Origin: Cinclus cinclus
Lineage: Eukaryota > Chordata > Aves > Passeriformes > Cinclidae
Reading direction: 5' to 3'
DNA length: 64,000 nt
Assembly: GCF_963662255.1 (NCBI RefSeq)
Contig: NC_085047.1
Coordinates: 93,751,619 to 93,815,618, forward strand
Below, in pieces: positions 32,116 to 45,912 of this stretch. Both the position numbers and the translations under genes were made by a program. Below the pieces are notes generated by a model. That model did not search any database. It saw nothing but the letters and a program-made list of their open reading frames with translations, and was not told where the DNA came from. How positions within the stretch are numbered: position 1 is the first letter of the stretch; each line of letters begins with the position of its first letter.

Positions 32116-34255
32116 CATAGGATAACACTACATTTATAGAATATTTTGTGCTGCAGTACCTGTCCCAAATAAATCATAGCTAATATTTAATGCACTTTTT
32201 CTGCTCCACTTTTCTTCTCTGTGCCTAGGTAATTGAATACCAGTGAAATGCCTAATCTGACACAATATTAGATATGTGTCTATGTGTAAGGTCACTATGG
32301 TCATTAAGAGTCTGTATGGTCACTAACAGTACATTAGGAATGCATTGACATTTGTCATTCAAACTATCACATTGACCAAGCCACTGTGAGTGTTAATGAT
32401 TTTACAATTGACTGCACTCTGTTGTATCTCAGGCTGGCATATTGCCAAAGAGCAAAATTTTTTTAATGTATAAAAATTCTCTTTTTTTTCCACATTGGTA
32501 TCCTCTTGGATGGTATTGTAGTCCTTAGATGCTTTCAGAGGAAGGTGAAGACACATTGAGTAAGAAACAAAAAAAGCAGTTAAATTGCAATCTGCTCCCT
32601 GTCCTGTGTTTTCTTTTTGTGGCAGATGGCTGAGGTTCCTATTACACTGCTCAGTCTTCCAGGGACTGGAAGGGAGGTATTTCATTGCCATCAGGAACTC
32701 AAGGGGGTTTGTATTATAGTGAAGCAACAAGAGGTTGTTTCAATCAGTGCAGTTGCCAGAAAGCTCAAAATATAGGTTAAATCTTTATCATTAATCTGGT
32801 TTCTTACCAGAGGCTGAAGCAAGAATGGTAACCTGTATTAAAAATCAGAATAATTTAGTAATGTATAATTGAGAGAACAAGCAGGATTTTTCTAGAATTT
32901 AGAAATAAGTTGTCCATTGACTACTGCTGATGGCTTAATCTCCTCTTCATTCTGTGAACATTAGGACATATGGCTGGCTGGGGTTTATGAGATACTTCCA
33001 AAGCATCGTTATTCCAGCTCGAAATGCTATCTGCTGCGAAGTGAAATCCCTGCAGTGGAGGGAGGCTGCTGAGTCTTTGCACTCTGCCAGAGCCCAGGCG
33101 CTACCCTGATCGGGTGTAGCCCAACTGGAGCCACAGCTATGACAGGACACTGAGCAGAGACGTGGCAGCCTGGAAACTCTGTCCCTGGTCATTATGTTCA
33201 CTGCTGCTATAAAAAGACTTCAGTCAATTATAAATTTTGTCAGAACATTCTAATACGGATGGAAGGAGAAGGTCACTTTGAAAATAGCTCGTATTTATTT
33301 GTCTGTCAATGCTCATAAGAAATTATACACATACACCAGATGCTAGACTGGCTGTGCTCTTTGTTCATAACTCTGGCAATTAAAACAAAACCAAGAATGT
33401 CCAAGTGGTATAGTTTTAATAATCCCAAAGATTACCAACTAATCCCAAACCAAAATGAATTTTCCATCAGCATGACTTGTAGGCCACTGTCACCATAAAT
33501 CTAGTCCAATAAAGTTCATTACCCAGAGGAATGCTCAAGGAGTGCAGCAGAAGAGAACAGAAGCCAGAGTCAGTGCTGGAAAAAGTGAAAATAATAAAAC
33601 ATTGCCTGGAAGGTACCTTATTAACAATCAGTACATAACAAAGTGCTCAACACAACTAATACTCATATACTCCACAAGAAAAATACCTTTAAGGAGATAA
33701 ACATCCATCATCTTTTCCATTTACATCGCTATCTGTTCCATTCCATCTTAATAATACCAAGTCTTTGTGTCATTAGTACAGTCCTTGGTTTTATCATGAG
33801 TGCTCTTCGAATGGTTGCTAGGTGTATTGGGTGAAGAGACTGGGACTTGTGCTCAAGTAATTTAATTCTGGACAAAATACTTCCAAGTCATCAATGCTCT
33901 GCAGAGAAAAAGATGTGTGAGGAGAGACATGTACTTGACAAAATGGGAAAACCAACTCTGGCCACAATGCCTTTGCTGAGTATGTCATAGGAATACTACC
34001 AGTGTACCGTGAAGTTCCAAAAACTCAGTCCTAAAATGCTCTTTGTGACCCACAGATACCTGAGGCCATGAGAACTTCTGGTGCAGATTAAATATCTTTA
34101 GACCAAAACTGAGAACCAGAAGCCTTCTGTTCAGTAGCCCGGTTATGTGGGAGGGAAGGGAAATAATTTAAACTCAGTTGTGACTAAACACTGATATGAC
34201 ACCATGATCTGAGGGAATTTCTAAAATTATATCAAAAACATATCCATGTGAACAA
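32116..34255. other. Intergenic stretch, nothing recognised
   Basis: No long open frame, RNA gene, repeat family or promoter-like motif was recognised. Short open frames on both strands are of random length. Confidence 0.55.
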
Positions 34256-35204
34256 ATGAACATTTGATGCTGTCTGGATGGGTGGACAATGAGACCAATA
34301 ATGAACAAGCTGGATGGTCAGGCTCAGAGTCTCTGGGTCAGGGGATCATTTTTTTGCCTGGAACGTGCTACAGGGTAGCCACTATGCAGTCTATCCCAGA
34401 ACCTGTCCTGCTTCAGTGACCTGGAAGAGATTGTAGAACACACTCTCACCAGGTCTGCAGATAATACAAATTTCTGGTGGCCAACACTCTCCATGGAAGT
34501 GCTGTCTTTCAGAGGCTCCTAGACAGGCTGGAAGGTGTGCCAACAGGAGCCTTATGAATTTTGAGAGCACAAATGCAAAGAGCTGGAAAGGAAGAACCTC
34601 TTGCAAGCTGATGGAGAGGAAGCAGTCAAGGGATATGGGAAACTGGTGTGCAGATACACTCTGACTGGGGCAGCGAGCTGGGCAGGAGCTGGTAGCAAGG
34701 ACAGGCAGCAGCATCTGGGGCTGCAAGAGCAGGAGCACAGGGAGGAGCTCGGGGCAGCACCCCGTGCCCAGCGCTCGTTGCCAGAGCACATCTGGGCAGC
34801 GCCAGTCTGGTGCCCCCAGTGCGGAAAGACGCCGATAACCGGAGTGAGTTCACCCTGCAGGGCTCTGGGCTGGAGCCTGGCCCCATGAGCAGAGGCTGGG
34901 CTGAGCCAGCCTGGGCAGGGACAGCTTTGGGGGCACCTCACAGACACCCCGGAGCCCCAGGGGAGGGAGAGGAGGCACCGAGCCCTGGGCAGCAGGAACT
35001 GCAATGAGAGGGCCTCAGGCTGGGCGCTGAAACCTTTTCCATGAGGTCCTGCACAGGGAGGCTGGGCAGGCTCCATCCCTGGGGAATTGTGAAACCTGGC
35101 TGGGCAAACCCTGAGCAACCTGGTCTGACCTCACAGCTGTGAGTGCATGAGGCACCTCCTATGGTCCCCTCCAACACAAACTACTTTATGATTCCATTAT
35201 TCTA
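34256..35204 (+). mobile_element. CR1 LINE copy with GC-rich middle, sense
   Basis: Starts in the RT region (CAGGCTCAGAG..., then TGACCTGGAAGAGATTGTAG and CAGATAATACAAA, matching the CR1 DLDE...ADDT block). It passes through a GC-rich middle with a degenerate LWCPQYRKD-like block at about 34804-34830. It ends in the CR1 3' UTR (CCTGAGCAACCTGGTCTGAC, GGTCCCCTCCAACACAAACT, ATTCCATTATTCTAAT). It is much richer in G+C than the surrounding DNA. The 188-codon minus-strand open frame at 34552-35118 is a by-product of this composition. Confidence 0.8.
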
Positions 35205-36462
35205 ATCAACAATATTGTATGTAGGAGCATGAAGAATATTACTCCTGTTGTGATGCTACTCCCATCTAAATATACACTGGTGATATATCCTGGCTGGGAC
35301 AGTCACCTAGACCCCACGTGTCTTGACCACATAAATCAACCTACATTTTATTGACTCAAAATCATTTAAATATAGCAGACACTTTTGGACATTTTTTTAC
35401 TGAGAATGGCAAATTTGTCAACAGATATTTCAATGCTTTTTCTCTAGTATAGAACCAAATTAAGAGTTCTACCTTTTTTTCTGTTACTGTTTGCTATTCA
35501 CCTCCAATATCCTGTGATGGACCTGAGACTTGGAGTGGGTATTTTTTTCCCAATTTGTTAATTTTTTTTAAGAGCTCTGTTACAATTTTGAATCCCAGTG
35601 GTCATTCACTGTGTCTGGTAACATTTCCTGGTTGTTCACTGATGACTGGTGACTGATTCCTTCAGTTTTTGCTTTTCTCCTTCCTTTGATAACCGAATTA
35701 AAAAAAAATTTTCTTCTCAGATTCTAAATCTTTGTTTTGAGGATTTTATTATCTCTCTGCATATTTTTCTTTTTAATCCATTGCATTTCTTATGGTTTCT
35801 CAATCACAGTGCTTTATTTAGCATCCAAGAACTAGTTCTTAAGCATTTCCTCATGTGCTTTTAAAAACATTTCTTGCCCTATATATACATTCCAGTCTAT
35901 AATGTTGCCAATTAGTTTAAACATTAAAAATATTGCTATTTAAAGCTTGATAAAATGTAACACTGATTAGTAGCAGTACTGTGGTCAAATATATTTAATC
36001 CAATCATGATCATTGATAGGCAAGCATAAATATTCTAATTCTGCAGTGAATATTTGCTTCGCTAGCAAAATGAGCTCTAACATGGCAACTCTCTTATTCT
36101 CATGTTCTTTGAATATTTTGGGGTCTCTGTTTTTTATCTTAGCTAACACTTCTCCCAAACGTAACCACTAGCACATTTTCAGACTCCCATGAAAAGCATC
36201 TAATGTCATTTATTTGTTGCCACCACCTAAAAAAGTGAGGCTCTTTCTTTAAATGATCCTAAGTTATTTCCTATAATACAGATAAAACACAGACAAGGTG
36301 AACTCCAGAGATCCATTCCAACCCCAGCATGCTATTCTCCTCCTGCTTCTTCCATGTTTTTTTAACATCTGCCCTATCATTCTTTACATGCCTCTCACTG
36401 AATACATTATGAATGGGATACAGAAGCCTGTATACTTCAAAGACCCTTTAATCTGGACAGCA

Positions 36463-36520
36463 TCATAGAAATGGGGTTCAGGCTTAGAAGGGATATCTGA
36501 TGTCTTAGCCAGTGGGATCC
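36463..36520 (-). mobile_element. Possible old CR1 3' end trace
   Basis: CATCATAGAAATGGGGTTCA and GCTTAGAAGGGATATCTGAT resemble the inverted CR1 end (ATCATAGAATGG...GGAAGGGAC), but similarity stops within about 50 bases. Confidence 0.35.
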
Positions 36521-39284
36521 ACAGACTCACTGCTTTAGATCACAGTGCTGGTTCCACAGCCTTTCTGGACCTGTAGATATCAAGATACCTTTCTTGTTAG
36601 CTGGCAAAGATCTGGTTTCTAGTAGGGCCAGGGCCATGGCAAGAGTAATTCAAGAACAACCAGGAATGGAGAATAGAGCACTCTGAAAAATAGAAATATT
36701 CCGTGAAGGCCTTTAAGGTTCTCTCACCCTTCTAGCATCCCCTTGGTTTGAACAGTGTTGCTGCACAATTTGTCATTCCTTCCTCAGTCTGATTTTCTTT
36801 TTCTTGAAGAACTGGGGTCCAGATTGCAAAACCTGGGACTTCTTCCCTCATCAATTTTCTGTGAAAAACATTGAGAGACAATAGCCGTCTTTCCAGTATG
36901 GGGACTTGCTGTGCTCTGATGGCCCAGGATGTCTCTGCTGCACACCTGAGCCATCCCTTTCCCACCAGAGTATCAAAAGCCCTTACTAGTGTCCATCCTC
37001 ACCCTGAAAAAGAGAGAACCTACAAAGCAGAGACACCTGACTTGAATTACTTTGAACGCTTGTGAATCCAGCAAGTTGGATAGATCATGAATGAAATTTA
37101 TGAAAAAAATATGTATCTAATGATATTTATGAAGAGTATGTACATAATTAAATAAATCCAGCTTGGTAGAAAATGGTCTTAGGTAATGAAATGCTGATTA
37201 GAAGAGGCAGAATGGTCAGGCCCAATACGAACCCACACTAAAATTACACTGAAAAATTCTGGACTGTCCCCTCTGGCTTCTTTGAGAGACATTGGAATGG
37301 TTGCAGCATGAAAACTACATCACATTGAAACTGTAGCTATGTGTACAAAGAGCTGATTGAAAACCAAAGATTAGTTGATATGCACTGATGTTTGAACATA
37401 ACTACAACCATGTAGTGAGCCCAAAATTTCTTCATATTCACAGTGTGGGTTGAAGGCAAGCTGGAGAAGTGGAGGGTGCTTAGGCTTGGATTAACTCTGA
37501 GTTTACTCTTTGCACCAAGCCCATCCTACTTGAATGGCACTCTTTAGTGCCAGCCCAGGAAACAGGCTGGAAGTGTGCAAGGATCACATGAATGAGGCTG
37601 CTCTTCAGATGAGTTAATTGGCTGGTTATAAATATCTCATTGACATCATGTTGTCATTGTCACTTCTGTTACCCTTAGCTGGGAAAAGCAAGCATTGGGA
37701 GTGGTTTTTTTCAAGGTACTTTCCTGCAGGCCAGCCAAAGCCAGTTAGGTTACAGGCAGGCTGGGGTAATGTGCTGCTGTCGGCTGGAGCCCAGGCATGC
37801 AGTCAAAAAGCTTTTGTCAAGCCCTTGGCTCTGATGGGAGAGTGAGGAGCAGGCAGGTTATTTCTGAACTTGAGCCTGAGTTAGCTAGATTCCTTCTACG
37901 TGCAGCCTGGACACTCCTGAAGTGTCTGTCACAGGACATAAACATTTATGATTTCTCTAATGCCAAATCCTTGGGCTCAGAACCAGTTAAGGTTAAATGA
38001 ATGCCTGCTATTCTTCACTATTGCAGCTTGAACCAAAATCAGTGTGCTTAGCTATTCAGCAGCCTGTTGCTTCATGTTTGTAATGAGTGTAGGACAGTCA
38101 TGCCTGTCTTACTGTTTCACAACACACTTTCTCAGTTTCTCAGTGTGAGAGGGTGCATAGGGCCACCTACTTTTGCAGAAGTGCCACTGTGTGACTTCTG
38201 CTGAAGTGAACCAAAAAACCCCTTCACAGTGCAAGAAAAAAAAAACAACAAAAGCAAACCCACTGAAATAATGGGGGGCTGGATGAGGGTCCCATCATCT
38301 GGCTGATTCTTAGACTTTGTGTGTAGCTCCCTGCTCCACATGCTTGTCCTTCTCACTTGGTCCTTTGTCCTGACTTCACTCCTCTGCTTCACTCCTTGCT
38401 TCCACAATACACAGTCATGTCACACAGGTCCAGTGTGAGTGATATGACTGATTCAATGAATAAGCAGCAGCCTTTTTTTGAATAGAGATTATAGATTCTC
38501 TTCTCATGGGTCTTTGCTTAATACAAGAGTTTTGCAGCCAGTTTCAAATCACAGAAAAACTCTCAATATAGTTGTAAGATCTTATCAAGCCCTCTTTGCC
38601 TCTGTTTTCATTGGTATATTCACACACATAGAATTATCAGTGAGAGGTTGTTTGGTTTGGGTTTTTTAATCTTTTTGTCAGAATTCTTTGCTTCATTACT
38701 TGTTTGGTACTGAGCCAAACATCATTAGTATAACATCAGTGATTTTACCTACAGTAAATACCATCTATTTTTCTTTTCCGAGAGTCTTTAGACAGTAACC
38801 CTACCCTTCAGAGCTAACTTATGATCACACCACTCTCTCTCTCAAGGTGGACAAGTCAGGTTGCAGCACTCACTGGATTAACCAAACATAAACCATGAAT
38901 GCAACAGATCACAATCACAATGAATAAATGCCCTTGAGAAGCAAGAGTTTCAATTTAGTGGTACAACAACAAATTAGCTTGTTATAAATAATAACGCTTA
39001 AAATAACTTCTCAAGTGAAGCTGCCATTCTGTTCTGCTAACTAGGTAAAACACAAAGTCACAAGATGAAAGTGCCAAATGCCAGGAAAGGGAATAAAATT
39101 CATACCTTCACACCAGGGCTTATTAGAAATAGCAACTATTAGATCTCAATTTGTGTTTGTTTTAACCTGTTATTGCTCAGCTATAGCTCCTTTCCACTGA
39201 TTACAATTTTGTAAGATAAATCTTGCAGGTGCTGAACTACTTTCAAAATGCACATAGAACTCTGTGGAGTAGTAAGAGGTGGAA

Positions 39285-39350
39285 CCTCTTCAAGGGTGAT
39301 TTTATGGGTCTTTTCCAACCTAAATGATTCTGTGCTTCTATAGAATTTGA
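39285..39350 (+). mobile_element. CR1 LINE 3' terminal fragment, sense
   Basis: GGGTCTTTTCCAACCTAAAT followed by GATTCTGTGCTTCTATAGAA is the CR1 3' terminus with its characteristic short terminal repeat. Only about 65 bases remain. Confidence 0.75.
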
Positions 39351-42300
39351 AAACTGTAATCTTGCAAACACATCAATAATCTCTTTGTTTTCAAATGAGA
39401 GCTGTGATGTGATTAATTCTTTTTCATGTGCATATGCATTTGCAAGATTAGGTCTGAAGCATGGAACTTTTTGCATGATTTAAAAAAGAAAAAGGAAAAA
39501 AACTGGTGAAAGAACAAGGAAATAATGCTTTTCTTGGTTTTTCTGACACTGTCTTTCTGCTTCAACTATGTATATGAATTTGTGGTTTTTAATGCATAAA
39601 TATAGCGGAAAGGAGCTCGGAGTTGAAAAACCATGTAATGAACAAAAGTAAGAAAGCATACTTTTGTATCAGGTGAGACAGAATAGCAAGGGAAATGCAA
39701 TCTAGTGCTGAGAAGAAGCCAGAAGGCAAGGCAACAGCAAAACTTCGCTGATTTTAGGGTAGGGAGGTGAAGTGATAGTTTTGAAACTAAGATGTAACAG
39801 CTGTTACATGAAAAATCCTAAACAAAGGAACATGCAAGGCAGAGGTCAACAACATGTTCATCCCCCAGTTCCTTCCATTGTGATTTACTTCAGACAGCTT
39901 AGCTCAGAAAAATTAAATATTTGCCCTGATATTGGATGTCATGATTATGTAGTGAAAGTCACACCTTTGTATCAACAGCAAAATATCTATCTAGAGGCCA
40001 GACCTCACCACAATTTCTACATCTGTGGGCCTTGACCCCAGCCTAGTCAATGAGACTGAGCCCATGACTTGATACCATTATACACCTATGCAGACTTTCT
40101 TTATTCTTGAAGGACTTTTTGAACCACACCCCAGAAATTGGGAGCATAGAGGTTTTCTGAGATATGGGTAAAAAGGAAGGGTAAGAAAAACTCATTTAAG
40201 AAGCAGTATGTCATGGTCAAGGTAGGAAATATGCAGAGACATCAGGGAAAGAAATTAGATCCACAGGCAGATAGTCAAGATGACCTTAATATTTGAGATC
40301 AAATTGAGGGATGGAGAGAATCTCACCCAAAAGTGGTAAGTGGGAGTCAATTTGAGTCTAAGATGCTCAAATTGTGGTTATGTTATGTAGGTGTCACCCA
40401 TGGCCATTAGTCTAAGTTCATACTACTGTCAACAGAGGTTTAGTCAATGGGATCCAAAGAGAAATACAGCAGGCACGTTGCCTTGGGACATAACTGAGCA
40501 GTCTAAATGTAGACATCTAATGCCAACAGAGATGTCCTGGGCTGTACCATCTGGCCTACGGCTGCCTCTCCTGTCACAAGCAGGACAAACAGGTCTGTAT
40601 TACATCTGCCAGTCTCAGAAAACTGCATGCATCTGAAAAGGATGCTGGACACTTTTGTCCAAGGATACATATGAGGTAGCTGAATTGAGTTTTAGCTTGA
40701 GTTTTTAGCTGAAGAGTCTTGAGGCTGCTTTAGAATGAGCCTCTAGGATGCTCTCTCGAGTCTTCTACATTTAGGTGTTTTAAATCTGGTGTATTTCTCA
40801 AAAGGATGCTAGTTCCAAGTTAGAGAGTATCATCACCTCCCTCACAGGTGTGCCTATAAACAGGCTCCTAGTGAAGGTGAACCATGTAATCTGAAAATGG
40901 TACTCGAGCTGATCCTAGGGGATAACTGCTGGTTCTCTCTGACTTTTTTTTAAATAATTAGCTCTAAAGGGAGGTATGCCTAAGTAGCTTGCACTTTAAT
41001 ATCTGACTTCTGAATATCTAAAACCATGTGAAGTGAAACTCGCAGTAGGGTACTAGTTCCAGAAGAAGAATTGACAAAATTTAGGTCTGGTCAAGAGAAG
41101 AAAAACAAATTTTCTCTGGAATTCTTGGTGCAACATTATCTGAATGATTTCATACTGGTATGAACATTTATTCCAGGATCATTTTCCAGTTCTGCTTGTG
41201 AGGAGACTGGTGAAAACCAGTTTCAGGGTAAGTGTGCATTTGTGGCATAACTCACTCCAGAGACAAAGGCCTGGGGACAGAAGAAGAGAAAGGAGAGAAG
41301 GGCTGGTAAAACCAGTGTCAGGGGAGGTTAGTCAAGTCATGGACAATTGTAGTAAAAGGAAGCACTCATTTAAGTTCTATCCAGTTGTCTAATAGTGATG
41401 ATAAAACATTGGCTCCAATTATTTTGTTTTTAAATGGTTTGTGTTTTTATACTTCTTGCTTTTTATTTCATTGTGAATCTTTTGTTTGCTACAAATTGCT
41501 TCAATATGTCTTTGAACTGCCTGTTTGAACACATGGCTTAATTCACTTCTATTTTCAAGAATAAAATATCTGAAGCCCTTAAAAATGTTTCGAATTTTCT
41601 CCACACTCATAATTTTAAGACATTTGCAAGTGCCTGGAGTAGGAAATAATGCTGGTTTGAAAGATGTTCACTCTATTTGAAAACCAATTGGATGTTTCAT
41701 TTAAAATTAAATTATGCAAAAATGATTTGTTGGCTTAAAGCATTTTTAATTTAAGGTGTCCCTTGAAATTGCTTTTATCCTCAAAATTTTTCATTTTTGC
41801 TGCCCTTATCAGCAGCCTTCAATCCTGCAGGTACTTGTGCACAACTGGACAATTGTAATAATATAATTGATTCCAATGGAACAGCACCTAAGAATAATGC
41901 TGGGCCTGAGACATTTTGCAGAAGCAGGGTCTGGATAGAGTATTCCCACTTCCCACTTGAGGGTCCCAATCTCACTTGCTTACATGGTATGTAGGAACCA
42001 CATTAGGAGTTTCTTTATAGGAAAGCATAAAGGTCTTAGCAACAGGTCCTACTGTGAATGTTCTGAAGAGACTTTTAAATTTTTATCCTGTTAAAATGTC
42101 TGTCACACTCAGTAGCCAGTTATGCCCACCGTGATAGCCTCCTTTCTTCTCAAGACAGACAGGGATTGTGGTCAGATGACAACATATGTTATCCTAGGGT
42201 TACAAATAATTCTTCAAGACTGTAATGATGCTCAAACAGGGAATAACTTATCAAGGATTTAATGCACCATTAAGAAAAAGGCTTTTGTGAAAAGTATAAA

Positions 42301-44257
42301 GGAAGCAGAGTATACAGTATTTCAATTTCTAGTTTGTTGTGCCTTGTTTCATGAGCCCTTTAACTTTGCAACTTTAAAATAAAAGTGCTTTGTATAGGGC
42401 TTTTTATTGTTTCCTTTCTTTTTCATTTCAATTTGTCAACACAAAACTAATAGAATTATCTCATAGGAAATGTCTGAATCACAGTCTTCAATGTGGAAAC
42501 ATGGGAAGTCTAAGTCACCTTTACCAAGGAATCCCTTCTGTGGAAAGTCTGGAAATTTTAGAGTGTTATTTGCTATACTGGCTGAGGTATTTTTGTTCCA
42601 TTAAAAACAGATGCTATTCCTGAGTATTAAGACAGATTAATTTCACAGATACAATGGGATCCCATTATAACAATCTGGTTTTGTTTTTAATCAAAACAAT
42701 TTCATCATATGCATGACGCCTGGCTATAATATAACTGTTTTGATGTGCAAATGGAAATCTGGAATTCTGACTTTCTTATAGTGTATGTAAAAGATGGCTA
42801 TATTTGTAGACTCTAAAAGTGGATTCAACTGTACAAATGAAATGTTTGAATACATACCATCTGTTTTAAACATATGTTCTTTTAAGGCCTGAATTTGCCA
42901 CTGACATTATTTCTTTGAGATTACTTCAGTGCACTTTGAACTGACTGGGCATCTCAGAATCCAAGATTAATTGGCATCTGTCTTTTTCAAACTTGACGCA
43001 AATTAATAGCAAGTTGCTCTGCAATTAACAACAACAACAAAGAAGGATTTGATTAGTTGTGAGATAAGGCACTTCTCAATGCTGTGAAGAGTACTTACTG
43101 GGGCCCTGGCATGGAGCCAGTTGTGCACAAATTTGATCTTCAGAAATGACAAGGCAGGACCCTGGGAGCATGAGCAAAAAAGGCAAACAGAGAACAACAA
43201 GCAGCCTGTGGTATTGTTGTCACATCTGGTGCCAGAAATGGGAGTGAATGGAGGGCTGCTTGTAAACAGCTGAGATATGGCACAGTTCTCCTGATGCCTT
43301 TCTAAGCGAGGTATGTTTTCAGTGAGTACAAGCTTAGTTACGGAATTTAATGCTCTTTCAAGAACATCTGTGGCTTGTTTTTCTAATTAGAAGGGCAGTC
43401 CACAAACAAGCTGCTTTCTATGCTGGGAGAAGAAATGACATCTTAGAAAGAAGCTCAAGGCTTTTGAAAGATGCAACAACTCACAAGGGGGAAAAATAAT
43501 CAAGCAGCCATGCTTTTCAGAACAGTCACATCACTTTTCAACAGTGCCATGTCACTGAGCCCTGACAATTACATGTGTGTCTTAAAATGAAATGTCACTG
43601 GGCCCTCCACTTATTAGACTTCATCATAATTGATAGCCTGAGCCTTCCCAGCATTGGCTTTGATCTTGTTTTTTGATTTATGTGAGCTGACTCTGGAGCC
43701 TCGGAAAAACTCAGCTGAAATCAGTGGTGTTGTACAAGGGTGTGTAGAGATGCAGCTCAGGTTTCAGGATAGGAAAACAATTTTATAACACTGAAAATTG
43801 TTTTTTGAATTTGCTACTATGAAATTCCAAACTAATGTGCTCAAAATTTTCATTTTCATAAATGCACCTGTTGGTACATGACTGGAAAGTCTGAATTTCA
43901 GAAGGCTGGGTTGAATCACTGTGCACTGTCTGGTCGGTCAGCACTGCCCTGACTCACAAGGTGTTGAGCCTAATGGGTGTATAAGGAATTCTGTATCTAG
44001 TCCATGAAAATGAATGAAGGAAATGAAAGCTGATTGTAACAACAACAAGATATTTATTTTCTTTTTCATTTCAAGTGGTTGAAAAAGTTCTCATCGTTTT
44101 GGCACTGCAGGGAAACTCAGGTCTTGGCTTTACAGTCTACTCATCTTCTCAGACTTTTCCCCAATGCTTCTTTAAGGCTTTTGGCAGCCCATCTCTTAAT
44201 GATTCCTTTCTCAACAAAAAACCTAATCTCAATCCCCCTGCCAGGATGTATGTACAT

Positions 44258-44293
44258 ATATTGGACAAAGTAGATATATTGGATAAAGTAGAT
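44258..44293. repeat. Tandem duplication, 18-bp unit
   Basis: ATATTGGACAAAGTAGAT is followed directly by ATATTGGATAAAGTAGAT (one mismatch). Confidence 0.85.
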
Positions 44294-44399
44294 AGCTTTA
44301 ATAAAAAATAAGCACCTCTATAGCTTTACATATCTAGTCAATATTCATTATAAATAAATGTCATATATGTATGTGTGTGTTTGCTTGCATAATGAAAAT

Positions 44400-45912
44400 A
44401 AATAATATTAGAATATCTCAGTCCCCTGAAAGCAGGGGGAAAATATGTATCAGGAAAGACTTAATATTGGTGAAATCGAATCATGTTAGAAAACACTTAA
44501 ACAAACCAGGCATCCTGAAATCCATAAGACCTGAGAGATTGTATACACAAGTGATGAAGGAGCTAGCTGATGTCACTGTAAAGCCACTCTTGATTATGTT
44601 TGCAAGGCAATGCAATATTCAAGAAGGGAAAAAAGGAGGATCTGTGGATCTGTAGATTGGTCAGCCTTAGCTCAATCCCCGGGTAGAAGATGTAGCAACT
44701 GATCCTGAAAACCTCTTCCAGACATGTGAAAGAGAAAAAGGTGGTCAGGATTGACCAGCAGAGATTTACAAATGGGGAATGGTGTTTAACCAACCTGACA
44801 GTCTTCTTCCATGAGGGGATTAGCTTGGTGCATGAGGGTAAAATGGAGAATGTTGTTTAACTTAACCTTGGTAAGGGTTTTGACACCATGCATCACAACA
44901 TCCTCATAGACAAGCTGACAAGATACACATTAGATAGTACACAGTGAGGTGCATCAAGAACGGGCAGAATGGTCAGACTCAGGTTTGCAGTCGTTGTGAT
45001 CAAGTGCACTTTGAGGCAAATCACTAGAAATATATTCCAGGAGTCAATTCTGAGATAATTATATTCATCTAATGACTCCCAGTAAAGACTGTGGAGCAAA
45101 GTGCTCCCATAGTGAGATTGTGAGAGCGGTGGGTGTGCCATTAAGAGGAATCTAGATGGGCTGGAGAACTGGGCAAAGATGAATTATGTAGTTCAACAAA
45201 TGAAATGCCAAGTCCTGGACTTGAAGAAAAATAATGCTGAGTATCAGTATGTGCCGGGGGCACCAAGTTGGAAAGCAGCTCTGCAGAAAAGTATGTGAGG
45301 ATCAGCAAGCTGAATGTGCCAGATCAACAAGCCAGAAATGTGCCTTTGTGGTAAAGGCCAACAGGACAGTATTAGCATTGCTCTCAGGTTGATAGAAATG
45401 GCCATCCCTCTCAGCATTGATAGGGAAATATCTGAAGTCCTGGGTGCAGTTCTGGGCTTTTCAGTACAGGAGACATAAAGACACTGGAAAGTGTCCAGGG
45501 ATCAGTCACAAAGGTGATGAAAATAGTGGAGCATCTCTCCTATGAGGAATGGCTGAGAGAGCTGAGACTGTTCAGGCTGGAGAAGGCTGTGTGGGATTTT
45601 AACAGTGTGTATAAATGCCCACAAACAAAAGAGAAAAAAAGATCTTTTCAGGAGTGCTTAGGGATAGAACAAGAGGCAATGGGCACAAATTAAAAAAAAA
45701 TCAATCTGAACACCAAAAACTGCAAGAGTGGCCTAAAACAGGAATGGGTTGCTCAGGAAGGTGGTAGAGTTTCCATCTGTGGAATCATGTAAAATCAGGT
45801 TAGAGTCCTGGGCAACCAGCTCTGCCTTATGCTGCTTGAGAAGTGGGAATGGACTAGACACACTGAAGAGTTGCCTTCCAACCTGAACCATTCTGTGATT
45901 CTGTGATATTCC
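44400..45912 (+). mobile_element. CR1 LINE, long decayed copy with RT remnants, sense
   Basis: The most complete CR1 in the window (about 1.5 kb). Blocks in CR1 order: GAAGGAGCTAGCTGATGTCA (44556 on), AAGAAGGGAAAAAAGGAGGA, a GGTCAGCCTTAGCTCAATCC block, an RT block reading GKGFDTMHHNILIDKL (about 44870-44920), a CTATGAGGAATGGCTGAGAG block, and the 3' end TTCCAACCTGAACCATTCTG with TGATTCTGTGATAT. The frame is broken many times, so the copy is inactive. Confidence 0.85.

Larger units (their letters stand above)
35206..44399. other. Intergenic stretch
   Basis: AT-rich, without any frame or motif I can assign. It holds a possible CR1 trace at 36463-36520, a CR1 3' end scrap at 39285-39350 and an 18-bp tandem duplication at 44258-44293. 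No RNA gene or promoter was recognised. Confidence 0.55.

Noticed and set aside
34552..35118. 188-codon minus-strand open frame, longest in the window
   Set aside because: It lies antisense to a CR1 copy in its GC-rich part, where stop codons are rare. No domain is visible.
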